Shown here in pieces: positions 1 to 7,799 of a DNA stretch of 33,409 bases. The notes beneath the pieces are model-generated. The model was given only the letters and a program-made list of their open reading frames with translations, was not told the origin of the DNA and made no database searches. The translations under genes were made by a program, and so were the position numbers. The stretch is taken from the NCBI GenBank assembly GCA_029564595.1, contig JAKQPS010000154.1, forward strand, positions 1-33,409, in the 5' to 3' direction. The stretch's first letter is position 1. Each line of letters begins with the position of its first letter. The DNA is from a bacterium. Lineage in GTDB: Bacteria; UBP15; UBA6099.

Positions 1-124
1 CCTTTCCCAATACCTTTTCGCATGATACGCGCCGACGGGAAGAGCGAAGCCTTTCCATCGGCGCTAGCTTGAAAGATTTTGAAAGGGTTTTTAAGGGAAA
101 ACTTTTTCAAAAGTTTTCCCTTAA
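1..124 (+). repeat. Composite hairpin repeat, type A copy 1
   Basis: A GC-rich hairpin (29-64) is followed by a linker containing TTGAAAGATTTTGAAAGGG and a near-perfect AT-rich hairpin (91-124, 16-bp arms, 2-nt loop). Bases 1-125 are identical to 284-408. The copy may extend past the window edge. Short reading frames across it only translate the repeat and are not genes. Confidence 0.85.
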
Positions 125-136
125 CAACATTAAAAG

Positions 137-244
137 CGCCTCCGGCGGCCAAAGAGAAACTTTTGAAAAAGTTTCTCTTTGGATTCTCTTCAAAACTTTT
201 CAATGCGCGACGGGAAGGGACGCTACCGCGTCCCTTCCCGTCGC
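137..244 (-). repeat. Composite hairpin repeat, type B copy 1 (inverted)
   Basis: Read on the minus strand the order is GC hairpin (207-244, 38 nt, 17-bp stem), linker, AT-rich hairpin (149-182, 34 nt) and mini hairpin CGCC-TCC-GGCG (137-147). The AT hairpin matches the copy at 7862-7895 on the opposite strand. The outer flank at 245-260 matches 7784-7799. It sits between the two identical type A copies. Confidence 0.85.
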
Positions 245-283
245 TCCTGTGAAATCATTTATAAATAAGATTCCTCTGATAAT

Positions 284-407
284 CCTTTCCCAATACCTTT
301 TCGCATGATACGCGCCGACGGGAAGAGCGAAGCCTTTCCATCGGCGCTAGCTTGAAAGATTTTGAAAGGGTTTTTAAGGGAAAACTTTTTCAAAAGTTTT
401 CCCTTAA
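284..407 (+). repeat. Composite hairpin repeat, type A copy 2
   Basis: This is an exact copy of 1-124, with GC hairpin at 312-347, linker at 348-373 and AT-rich hairpin at 374-407. It lies 25 bp past the stop of the minus-strand zupT-like gene, so the AT hairpin could also act as that gene's 3' end structure or terminator. That function is inference. Confidence 0.85.
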
Positions 408-432
408 CTCCCCTCTCTTATTCCTTCCATTC

Positions 433-1200
433 TCATTTCAGCAATGCAAGGCTCGCCGCCATGACAGCCATTCCGGCGATAATGCCGAATATCGGCGCGT
501 GTTCAGAATCGTAAGATTTCGCCACCGGAACAATTTCATCGACGGATATAGCGGTCATGATCCCGGCAACGGCGGCGAGCATGATGCCGAGCGCGGCGGT
601 CGTTAGCAAAGGCATCAGCGCCACAGCCGCAACGAGCGCTCCAAGCGGCTCGAACAACCCGGAATAGAACGACCACAGAAACGCCTTGCGGCGGCTGCCC
701 GTCGCCTCGTACACCGGCACGGTTATCGCAAGCCCTTCCGGGATATTGTGTATGGCTACCGCCACCGCTATCGCCGCTCCCAGATGATAGTCTTCCAGCG
801 CCCCGGCGAACGTCGCCATCCCCTCCGGAAAATTGTGTATCCCGATGCCTACCGCCATCAACAGCCCCGTCCGCTCCAAATTCAACTTGTTCTTCATGCT
901 GTCCGGGTGGTCGTGCTGACCGATGTAGTCGTGCGGAATCAGCAAGTCTATGAGGAAATACACGATCATGCCCGCGAAAAACGCTATGTAGGCATTCGCG
1001 CCGCCCGCTTTCTGCGCGCCCAGCGGCACAAGCTCCATAAACGACACCCACAGCATTACCCCCGCCGACAATCCGAGCGTGAACGCCATGAATTTCGGCC
1101 CCGGCTTTTTCACCGCCAGCCCCAGAACCGCGCCTATCGCGGTGGCCATGCCCGCAAACGCCGTGAGCGTCAGCGCGGATATAACTCTCTCGTCGAACAT
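433..1200 (-). CDS. zupT: ZIP-family divalent metal transporter (ZupT-like)
   Basis: This is a 255-residue inner-membrane protein predicted to import zinc, iron or other divalent metals. It has about eight hydrophobic segments and the two paired ZIP metal-site motifs, HNFPEG at 122-127 and HNIPEG at 151-156, at the spacing seen in ZupT. Length matches the family (about 257 residues), and the N-terminus lines up with the first membrane helix, supporting the ATG at 1200. AGAGG lies unusually close to the start. The gene stands alone; downstream are only composite hairpin repeats. The metal specificity cannot be read from the sequence. A CDF metal transporter lies about 4.6 kb away, but nothing ties the two together. 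Confidence 0.93.
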   Translation of the reverse strand: MFDERVISALTLTAFAGMATAIGAVLGLAVKKPGPKFMAFTLGLSAGVMLWVSFMELVPLGAQKAGGANAYIAFFAGMIVYFLIDLLIPHDYIGQHDHPDSMKNKLNLERTGLLMAVGIGIHNFPEGMATFAGALEDYHLGAAIAVAVAIHNIPEGLAITVPVYEATGSRRKAFLWSFYSGLFEPLGALVAAVALMPLLTTAALGIMLAAVAGIMTAISVDEIVPVAKSYDSEHAPIFGIIAGMAVMAASLALLK

Positions 1201-1339
1201 GCCTCTATTTTACCAGAACTAATCCGCGCTGCGAACCGTCAGCATAAAACCAAAGCTTTCGAGCAAGCGGCTCAATGCGGCCGATCCCCTTTCGCTTAAG
1301 CGCCGCGCAATCATAAAACACGCAGCCCCTCTTCCAAAA

Positions 1340-1368
1340 TTGACAGTAAAAAACAGCGGCGCTATCAT
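1340..1368 (+). promoter_or_regulatory. Sigma70-type promoter for the sialidase-like gene
   Basis: A perfect -35 TTGACA (1340-1345) is separated by 17 bp from -10 TATCAT (1363-1368). The predicted transcript start is about 25-30 nt before the TTG start at 1402. Confidence 0.7.
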
Positions 1369-1401
1369 TCACCTGCCGATATTGAATCCGGAGGAAGCAG
1401 A

Positions 1402-2478
1402 TTGACAGCCAAGCGACTCGACGCAGAAATAGTTCCGCTGGCGGAAAACAAATCCCGCCGTTGCGCGCAACCCTGCGCCACTCGCGTGCGCGACAACTAC
1501 TATCTTTTCATCCATCACGACTCGAAATCGTCCGAGCCTCCCGGAATTCTCAAGTCCGACGGCGCGCTAAGGGCTATGGTCGGCTCCTCCCCTATGTCTC
1601 CCGACCTCTCGACAGCCAGAAATATTCCAAGACTCACCCGCGCCGGAACCGCCCCATCTGTCATCAGACTGTCAGACACCCGCGCGCTCGCCATAGATAA
1701 CAGGTGGCTTATCTACAACTGGCTAGGCGAGCCTGACGTCCAGCTCCTCAAAGGCAGCGAGCTTGTCACCGTCCTTGTCGGCGCTTGCTCAGTTATGATC
1801 GACTGTTCAGGAGACAAACCTCTTTTTGGCATTCCGAAGTTCATTCGCGCCCTCCACTACCCTGTCGTCTCAAGTTACGACTCCCCCGTCGTTCTTGATG
1901 ACGGTTCGATTCTATGCCCAGTCGATTACGATTCCTATTGTACACAGATGGGCGATAGACCATGGGAAACCGTAATATTAAAAAGCGACAAAGACTGTTC
2001 GGACTGGAAACTTTACGCCGAGATTTTTATGCAGAAAGACAACCCCGACATGCCCCCGATGTGCCGGCCCTCTGTCAAGCGCGCCGCTGACGGCAACCTG
2101 ATTTGCGCGATGCTTGGTGCGAATGAAAAACAACAGATTTATGTTTCGGTTTCAAATAATGAAGGAAAAACTTGGAGCCTGCCCACACCATCCGGCTTCA
2201 GCGGAACCACTCATTCATTGATCCCGCTCGCCGACGGTCGTCTTCTGATAGCCTACACCGACTATCAAGCTCCTTTTGGAATTCACATTCGCGTCAGCGA
2301 AGACTCCGGGAGAACGTGGCCGGACTTTGAATGCCGCCTCCTTGATGACTCTTCTGTTTCAGGCGACTGCGGCTGGACTCGCGGATTTCAGTTGGACGAC
2401 GGCTCCGTCTTCATTTCATACTACGTAACCGGCAAGAAAAAAACTACCTCCATCTTAGGCGCTGTTTTTCAAGTCTGA
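1402..2478 (+). CDS. Sialidase-superfamily (Asp-box/BNR) protein
   Basis: This 358-residue protein starts at TTG, set by GGAGG at 1390-1394, seven bases upstream. It carries two Asp-box motifs, SNNEGKTW (251-258, Asn replacing Asp) and SEDSGRTW (299-306), the turn signature of six-bladed sialidase propellers. The pattern DDGS(I/V) repeats at 166-169 and 332-335, as in BNR-type exo-sialidases. There is no signal peptide or membrane anchor, so it appears cytoplasmic and may act on imported oligosaccharides. I could not identify the full Arg triad and Tyr/Glu nucleophile pair, so glycosidase activity is unproven; a carbohydrate-binding or other propeller function is possible. It is less GC-rich than most genes here. 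Confidence 0.75.
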   Translation: MTAKRLDAEIVPLAENKSRRCAQPCATRVRDNYYLFIHHDSKSSEPPGILKSDGALRAMVGSSPMSPDLSTARNIPRLTRAGTAPSVIRLSDTRALAIDNRWLIYNWLGEPDVQLLKGSELVTVLVGACSVMIDCSGDKPLFGIPKFIRALHYPVVSSYDSPVVLDDGSILCPVDYDSYCTQMGDRPWETVILKSDKDCSDWKLYAEIFMQKDNPDMPPMCRPSVKRAADGNLICAMLGANEKQQIYVSVSNNEGKTWSLPTPSGFSGTTHSLIPLADGRLLIAYTDYQAPFGIHIRVSEDSGRTWPDFECRLLDDSSVSGDCGWTRGFQLDDGSVFISYYVTGKKKTTSILGAVFQV

Positions 2479-3640
2479 CCTATCTTCATCTCGTCTCAAT
2501 TCCGCTAATTTTGTCGCCGGGCCTCTGAAATCTATTTGCTTGCTTCAATCCGCCTTCTTTCGCATCATCGCGAGAAAGAACTAAATTTTACCATTGCGCA
2601 AATATCTTGCTTTTTTGCCTTTGTTGCTATTTAAGAGTTTCTCCTCTTTCTGTCCACTTGTCCAACACATTTGCCAATAGCTAATTATTGGCTTAATTAC
2701 TATCATATTACGATTCTTCAACATCGGCCTGCTCTACTAGGCATTTCGTTATAACTCTTTACTCATCACTAGACACGCCCACTTTGCTTGATTCGATGCT
2801 TTGTCCATTTATGGAATGCCACACTGGTCCGCGCCGCTCTTCGTTATTTTGTCATATAGCAATGCTTTTTCCTGAAACCTTGCGGAGAGCCTTTTTCTTC
2901 TATCCGTAATCTCCTTATTCAGACATGCAACAAAGCATAACGCAGATGTTTTTTTCTTTTTAATAAAAGCATATTTAAATATATCATGCTTCATGATTTT
3001 TGCGCGTGTTCACAGCGCTTCATGCGGATATCAGACATGCGAACACTGTTTTCAGCATTATGTCCATTTCAATTATTCCTTTATAAATGCTTTTTTTTAG
3101 ATTTATAGAAAGATTTTATCGCATGTGTTTTAGTTGTTGCGACATCTTGTCCGCTCAATATCGGTTTTCTTCTTTTTCACATCTCGCGTTATTGCGAAAA
3201 TTGCTTGCCAGACATTCTAAGCATATTTTTACTTGATTTATATCTAGTTGGACACCATATCATGCCGTTGTCTTTTTGTAAGTGAAAGGCGCTGCACGGA
3301 TTATTCAATCAACAAAAACAAACACTTATCAAAGTAAAATCTCGTTTGCGGCAATATGCCGCGATTGATTCTCGGCCTGAATAAATTCCACGATAAGCAC
3401 AAAGGACAAGTGCGGCGACTTAAGAGGTTGCTCCGGTCGCTCGCTTTCAAAGCCCCCTGCATATCGTCAAGTCAATCAGCGCATCATACCAACAAACCTA
3501 GTCGTGACACGGAACATAGGCAACGTGATATTTGACTCGGAAGTTAACAGCCTATTGTTTTGGATAAAGAAAACAATATCTTTGTGCATCGCCGCCTCTA
3601 CTGCCTTTCGGCTTGTTTTTCTTTTTTAATTATTGTCGCG
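2479..3640. other. AT-rich gene-poor region
   Basis: About 1.2 kb holds no convincing gene. It is much richer in A/T than the flanks. From 2480 to about 3260 the plus strand is pyrimidine-rich, which is the skew expected if minus-strand genes once lay here. A ribosome-binding-site-like AAGGAAT precedes a minus-strand ATG at 3067, but the frame hits TGA after 15 codons. A 61-codon minus frame (2809-2994) is Lys-rich, has no family signature and is probably chance. A small perfect hairpin (GCGGCA-ATA-TGCCGC) lies at 3348-3362. Confidence 0.5.
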
Positions 3641-3677
3641 CAAGAAAAAAGGCGGAAGCATTTATTGCCACCGCCTT
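3641..3677 (-). terminator. Intrinsic terminator of nrfHA
   Basis: On the minus strand, AAGGCGG (3677-3671) pairs with CCGCCTT (3655-3649), with an inner GCA/TGC pairing, and runs straight into a T-rich tract. It lies about 43 bp past the nrfA stop. Confidence 0.75.
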
Positions 3678-3719
3678 GTATCTTTTGAAATTGACTAATA
3701 TTCGATGATCGAAATGAAG

Positions 3720-5111
3720 CTAATTTGCGGCTAAAATCCTCATTGCCGATATCTGGCCTTGCCGCGAGAAGTCAATCGACTCGGCCAGCAGTCGCATGGC
3801 TTCTTGGGGCGCATGGAAGCCCATCGAGTTTTCGGAAGAAACATAATCGAGCCTCCATTGAGCCTTTCGCTGCAGGGCTAGCGAGGGCGCGAGGGCATCT
3901 TCTGAAGCGCCGGCATTTTTAGCCGCGACGACAGCGTCGAGCATGTCGGTGTAAGCCTTGGCGGCTTCCGTCATTAGAACATAAGTTTTGTCCTGAATAT
4001 TATCTACGCGAGCTTTAATTTCGGTTTCCGAAATATTGTGACAAGGCTGGCAGGCGCGGTTTATGTTGAGTAGAGGACTGCGCACCCAATGGTCCGCCGT
4101 CTTGCCCGCTCCGACCCTCATGTAGGGCATGTGGCAATCCACGCAAGCCACCCCGGCGCGCGCATGTATTCCTTGATTCCACATTTCGAATTCCGGATGT
4201 TGAGCCTTAATGACGCCCGCGCCTGTTTCCGCGTGAGTCCAGTCGTTGAATTGAACTTCGTCATAATATTTCTCTATGTCGTCGGCTTTGAGGCCGTTGT
4301 GCCATGGGAAGGTGAGAGTTTTGCCTTCGCCCTTGAAGTAGTATTCGACATGGCACTGACCGCAAACATAGCCGCGCATTTCGGCGCGGGTGGCGTCCCG
4401 GTTGACATCGTAGTCGGCGACGCCCTGACTGGCCTTGTATTGTTTTATGCCATTAATGAAGCCGGGGCGGGTGACGCGCACTTTCATAGTCATCGGCTCA
4501 TGGCAGTCTACGCAGCTCACGGGGTGTTCGACGAGTTTTTTGCCGTCGGCGTTAGTGATGGCGGCCGCTTCCTCGTAAGGCATGGCGTTGACGATGTCGA
4601 AGCCCTTCATAACGTCGCCGTCGCCTTTAAATCGGTAGGCGGCAATTATGGAAGAGTGGCAGTGGAGGCAGGCTCCGGGCTGTTTCCTCTCCTTGACGCG
4701 GCGGGTTTCCTGTTGGTCTTCAAGCATATAGGCGTGGCCGCGCCGTTCGCGATAGTCTAGGGAGAACGCGTATCCGGCATAGAGGCGGAGCAGCCACGGG
4801 TCGCGCTCGGATTTCTGCGGCGGAAGAGCCTCGCTGCCGCCGAACCGGGTGTGCGTGGCGTCCACCGTTTTTAGATAGTTGTCGTATTGAAGAGGGAAAG
4901 TGCGGCCCCACACTTCGGGGTCGGTTGTGTTTTCGTCGACGTCGGCCAGCCAAGTGAACGGAGTGTAAGACTCCGCTTTGCGCGTCTGGATGTTGATGAG
5001 GAGCGCGGCGACGGCGGCGGTCAGGGCGGCGGCGGCGATGAACACCGCGACTATAAGCAACAGGGACGCCGCTCCCTTCTGGGCTGAACTGTTGTTCCCG
5101 TCTGATTTCAT
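3720..5111 (-). CDS. nrfA: Pentahaem cytochrome c nitrite reductase, catalytic subunit
   Basis: NrfA reduces nitrite to ammonium with six electrons on the periplasmic side of the membrane. The 463-residue protein has an N-terminal hydrophobic signal/anchor (about 14-40) and five haem motifs: CLHCH (148), CVDCH (200), CGQCH (250), CVDCH (323) and CQPCH (354). CGQCHVEYYF contains the family's conserved active-site Tyr (257), and HPEFE (305-309) the distal His. The first, catalytic haem motif is CxxCH rather than the usual CxxCK. The ATG at 5111 is chosen because GGAGG precedes it; a longer frame to 5288 overlaps nrfH and adds no plausible signal. It follows nrfH by 68 bp and ends at a clear terminator. 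Confidence 0.95.
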   Translation of the reverse strand: MKSDGNNSSAQKGAASLLLIVAVFIAAAALTAAVAALLINIQTRKAESYTPFTWLADVDENTTDPEVWGRTFPLQYDNYLKTVDATHTRFGGSEALPPQKSERDPWLLRLYAGYAFSLDYRERRGHAYMLEDQQETRRVKERKQPGACLHCHSSIIAAYRFKGDGDVMKGFDIVNAMPYEEAAAITNADGKKLVEHPVSCVDCHEPMTMKVRVTRPGFINGIKQYKASQGVADYDVNRDATRAEMRGYVCGQCHVEYYFKGEGKTLTFPWHNGLKADDIEKYYDEVQFNDWTHAETGAGVIKAQHPEFEMWNQGIHARAGVACVDCHMPYMRVGAGKTADHWVRSPLLNINRACQPCHNISETEIKARVDNIQDKTYVLMTEAAKAYTDMLDAVVAAKNAGASEDALAPSLALQRKAQWRLDYVSSENSMGFHAPQEAMRLLAESIDFSRQGQISAMRILAAN

Positions 5112-5179
5112 GCTTTTTCCTCCATGCTGTATGTTGGCGCGCGTCGCCGGGAGACCCCGCAGGGCGCGCTTAATGCCGA

Positions 5180-5665
5180 TCATTTCGGGCCGTGTCCGAC
5201 GCTCTTGTGGCAGTGGACGCATTTTGCGCCTTCCCCGTTGCCCATCTTTTCCATCGCGACGATGTTTTCCACCATGTCCTTGTGGCATCTTTCGCAGTTT
5301 TCCTGAAGTATCTCTGCGTTGTGGGGTTTGATTCTAATCGGCCAATCGAAGTTCTGGAGTGTGAACGCTGCGGAATGGTGGTAGCCGTTCATACTTTTGG
5401 CGAAATATTTTCCGGCGATATCGTGAGGCAGATGACAATCGACGCAGAGGGCTTTTTCCCTGTGCGGGCTGTTGTTCCACGAGTCGAACTGCGTGTTCAT
5501 GATATGGCAGTTGCGGCAGGCTTCGGGTTCGGACGACATGTAAGAGAGTCCGTGAGCGTAGTGGAAAGTGAAAGCGCCGATGCCGGCGGCGGCGCCGAAG
5601 ATGGCGGCGGCAACGGCGAGCCAGCCGAAGTTCGAAGAGACGAAGGTTCGAATCCGGTTGAGCAA
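5180..5665 (-). CDS. nrfH: NapC/NirT-family tetrahaem quinol dehydrogenase
   Basis: NrfH takes electrons from menaquinol and passes them to NrfA as its membrane partner. The 161-residue protein has one N-terminal membrane helix (about 14-36) and four haem motifs at 50, 74, 124 and 149. The first is CRNCHIM, the CxxCHxM form that gives NrfH-type haem 1 its Met. The start is TTG at 5665, with GGGGGAG eight bases upstream. It is first in a two-gene operon with nrfA, the usual order. A good promoter precedes it at 5725-5752. Confidence 0.95.
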   Translation of the reverse strand: MLNRIRTFVSSNFGWLAVAAAIFGAAAGIGAFTFHYAHGLSYMSSEPEACRNCHIMNTQFDSWNNSPHREKALCVDCHLPHDIAGKYFAKSMNGYHHSAAFTLQNFDWPIRIKPHNAEILQENCERCHKDMVENIVAMEKMGNGEGAKCVHCHKSVGHGPK

Positions 5666-5724
5666 AGGGACACTCCCCCGCGCCGACGGAGCGGCGCTTG
5701 TCTTATATGTTTGATTCAGGTATT

Positions 5725-5752
5725 ATTATACTACAATTTGCCCGTCTGTCCA
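5725..5752 (-). promoter_or_regulatory. Promoter of nrfHA
   Basis: On the minus strand, -35 TGGACA (5752-5747), a 16-bp spacer and a perfect -10 TATAAT (5730-5725). The leader to the nrfH start is about 60 nt. I see no convincing FNR or NarL site. Confidence 0.6.
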
Positions 5753-5764
5753 TACCCGCGCGAG

Positions 5765-5800
5765 AAAAAATTCTTGCCGTCCCTCGCGTTATTCCGACGG
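5765..5800 (-). terminator. Possible terminator of the CDF gene
   Basis: On the minus strand CCGTC (5800-5796) and GACGG (5781-5777) can pair around the end of the CDF gene, followed five bases later by a run of T. The stem is short. Confidence 0.35.
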
Positions 5801-6694
5801 CTCGATGTGGATAATGACGTCCACGACGTCCTGAACGTCGAACACGACGCGCCCGCGCGCGGCGGTCGCTATGTCGTGTCCGGCCCGGACGGAGATGTCC
5901 GGATCGACGAGGATGTGAAGGTTGACTTCGAAGCCGGAGCCGATGTGGCGGGCGCGGATTTTGTGCGCGGCTCGGACGCCGTCGACAGACAGCGCGGCGC
6001 GCTCGACGCGCCGGACGAGGTCTGCGGGAGCCCCGGCGTCCATAAGCTGATTGACGGCGGGCCACGATATGCGCCACGCCGCGTGCAAAATGAAAGCGGC
6101 AACGACGACCGCTCCGACATGGTCGAGGAACTGAGCGCCGGGCAGCAGGCGCGCGCCCGCCACCGCCGCCGCCGCTGGGATCGAGCTTAATGCGTCCGAC
6201 CTGTGATGCCACGCGTTGGCGGCCATCGCCGGAGAGTTGACCTTCGCGGCCGCCGCCGCAGTCCATCTGTATAGAATCTCCTTTATTACTATCGAGCCGA
6301 GGGCCGCCCAGAGCGCGATCATGGCGGGCGGCGAAGAATGGCGCTCCTCAAAGGTGGTCAAGGCGTTGTAGATCAGGCCGACCGCGACCGCCGCCAGCGC
6401 CGTCCCTATAAAAACCGTCACGGCCGTCTCGATGCGTCCATGACCGTGCGGATGGTCTTCGTCCGGCGGCTTATGCCAGAACATAGATCCGACTATCACC
6501 GCGATATCCGTTACGGTGTCTGAAAGGCTGTGTATGGCGTCCGCGACCATTGCTTGGCTGCCGCCGAAAATCCCGGCGACGAACTTGGCCGCAGAGAGCG
6601 CGATATTGATAACGAGGCCGACGGAAGTGACACGCCTTGCCGCTCGCGCCGCCGCCGCGGGGCCTCCCGGAAAATGCCTTCTGATATTAGCCAT
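5789..6694 (-). CDS. Cation diffusion facilitator metal exporter
   Basis: This 301-residue inner-membrane protein should export a divalent metal in exchange for protons. Six membrane segments are followed by a C-terminal cytoplasmic dimerisation domain (about 215-301). The transport site is two HxxxD pairs, H55/D59 in AIHSLSD and H163/D167 in WHHRSD, the combination typical of Zn/Cd-type members rather than DxxxD manganese types. A His-rich loop HPHGHG is at 81-86. It lies 30 bp after the YkgJ-like gene on the same strand, so the two are probably co-transcribed. GGAGG lies 13 bases upstream of the ATG, slightly far. Substrate metal is not proven. Confidence 0.92.
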   Translation of the reverse strand: MANIRRHFPGGPAAAARAARRVTSVGLVINIALSAAKFVAGIFGGSQAMVADAIHSLSDTVTDIAVIVGSMFWHKPPDEDHPHGHGRIETAVTVFIGTALAAVAVGLIYNALTTFEERHSSPPAMIALWAALGSIVIKEILYRWTAAAAAKVNSPAMAANAWHHRSDALSSIPAAAAVAGARLLPGAQFLDHVGAVVVAAFILHAAWRISWPAVNQLMDAGAPADLVRRVERAALSVDGVRAAHKIRARHIGSGFEVNLHILVDPDISVRAGHDIATAARGRVVFDVQDVVDVIIHIEPSE

Positions 6695-6724
6695 GCTTTT
6701 TGTTTTTCCTCCGATTTGGCGATT

Positions 6725-7408
6725 TCAGCAATGGCACGGCAATAGCAGTTTCTCGCGCAAACAGGCCACAACTAGGCGGCGGACTCCGAGCGAGGCGTCT
6801 CCTGCGGCAGACGCAAAATGCGCCCTCGCCTGCTCTTCCACATCCCCCAGCCGCTTGCCTGCGCCGAACATCAGAAACACTTCCACAATCTGCTCATCCG
6901 TGGCTCCCGGCCACGGCGGCGGGACGGACGCCATCGAATCAGCGCATAGCTCCCTGTCCCTGTAAAGCAAAAATACTCTTTCCCGCCCCGGCTCCGCGAT
7001 GACCGCTTTGAGCCTGACCGACGGGTTGAGCGAAAACGACATCCCGGCGCTCAGCCGCATCATGTCCCTCTCGCCGTATATCGTCTTCTTCCTGCCGTCC
7101 GGGCCGCCGAAACCGCAACTGAAACCCGCGCAAACTTCCGGCCTCCGCTCGTATATGCCGCACCTGTCGTCTTCTCCCAGATACACGCACACGAGCGACC
7201 TCGTCCGGCACTGGATTATCTTGTGGTAACATTCAATGTCTTTATCGCACAACTCTTTCTTCTTCAGACAGAACGTTTCCGTCTCGTATTGCCCGGAAGC
7301 GATTTCATCGGGCGTCAGCATGGTTCCGCCCATGCGGCAGCACATCGCACTGCAATGCGCGATAAGCTCCAAACACTGCGGCATCGCGCCGCTCTCTCCC
7401 GGTTCCAT
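6725..7408 (-). CDS. YkgJ-family cysteine-cluster protein
   Basis: A 227-residue cytoplasmic protein with at least twelve Cys in the first 100 residues (12, 19, 23, 24, 47, 54, 60, 67, 74, 83, 93, 98). The pair CSAMCCR and the closing YERRPEVCAGFSC form the signature of the YkgJ (UPF0153) family, thought to bind zinc or an iron-sulphur cluster. No enzymatic role is established. The C-terminal half (about 130-227) is not recognisable and ends in CHC. The ATG at 7408 has AGGGAG about ten bases upstream. The CDF gene follows 30 bp downstream, which fits a metal-related role, but that is inference. Confidence 0.75.
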   Translation of the reverse strand: MEPGESGAMPQCLELIAHCSAMCCRMGGTMLTPDEIASGQYETETFCLKKKELCDKDIECYHKIIQCRTRSLVCVYLGEDDRCGIYERRPEVCAGFSCGFGGPDGRKKTIYGERDMMRLSAGMSFSLNPSVRLKAVIAEPGRERVFLLYRDRELCADSMASVPPPWPGATDEQIVEVFLMFGAGKRLGDVEEQARAHFASAAGDASLGVRRLVVACLREKLLLPCHC

Positions 7409-7489
7409 ATCGAAAACGCTCCCTGTGTTTCATTATACTGCCACCGCCGCCGCCGCAAGGAGAGTTAAGGGAAAACTTTTAAGGGGAAA

Positions 7490-7582
7490 TAAGGGAAAAC
7501 TTTTAAAAAAGTTTTCCCTTAAACCCTTTCAAAACGTTTCATGCTAGCGCCAAAGTCGGAGCTTCGCTTCCGCCTTTGGCGC
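7490..7582 (-). repeat. Composite hairpin repeat, type A copy 3 (diverged, inverted)
   Basis: On the minus strand the order is GC hairpin (7547-7582, 36 nt), linker, AT-rich hairpin (7490-7521). The GC hairpin has the same length and the same GCTTCGCT apex as copies 1 and 2, but different stem bases that still pair. The flank resembling TCATGCGAAAAG is also kept (7586-7597). An extra half arm of the AT hairpin lies at 7465-7481. Confidence 0.8.
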
Positions 7583-7629
7583 GTGTCATGCGAAAAGAGA
7601 GGGAAAAGAAAAAAATAAAGCGACGTGGC

Positions 7630-7753
7630 CGCCTTCGGCGATTGGGGAAAACCCTTTGAAAAGGGTTGTTCCCCAAACCCCTTTCCTAAATTCTTCAATT
7701 TTGTTTTGGCGGTTGCGATTGCGAAAACGCAGGGGCGACCCGCCGGGTCGCCC
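7630..7753 (-). repeat. Composite hairpin repeat, type C copy 1
   Basis: Mini hairpin CGCC-TTC-GGCG (7630-7640), AT-rich hairpin beginning TTGGGGAAAACCC (7642-7676), linker containing TTGAAGAATTTAGGAAAGGG on the minus strand, and GC hairpin GGGCGACCC/GGGTCGCCC (7733-7753). Its module order matches types A and B. The AT hairpin recurs at 20033-20067. Confidence 0.75.
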
Positions 7754-7799
7754 GGATAGGATGACTCGTTGGAATATGTTTCCAAATGATTTCACAGGA

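Noticed and set aside
1-408. CRISPR array
   Set aside because: Only two direct copies, 125 bp long, with an inverted repeat element between them rather than unique spacers.
69-606. Plus-strand frames starting MKDFERVFKGKLFQKF, twice
   Set aside because: They translate the type A repeats and run on into unrelated sequence or antisense to zupT; no ribosome binding site.
2809-2994. 61-codon minus-strand Lys-rich frame
   Set aside because: In AT-rich DNA, no ribosome binding site, no family pattern; likely chance.
3348-3362. Hairpin GCGGCA/TGCCGC as a terminator
   Set aside because: No T run follows on either strand.
5192-6190. Long plus-strand frame of 332 codons
   Set aside because: Antisense to nrfH and the CDF gene, both of which have clear motifs.
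7519-7785. Minus-strand frames across the repeat cluster
   Set aside because: They only read through types A and C hairpins.
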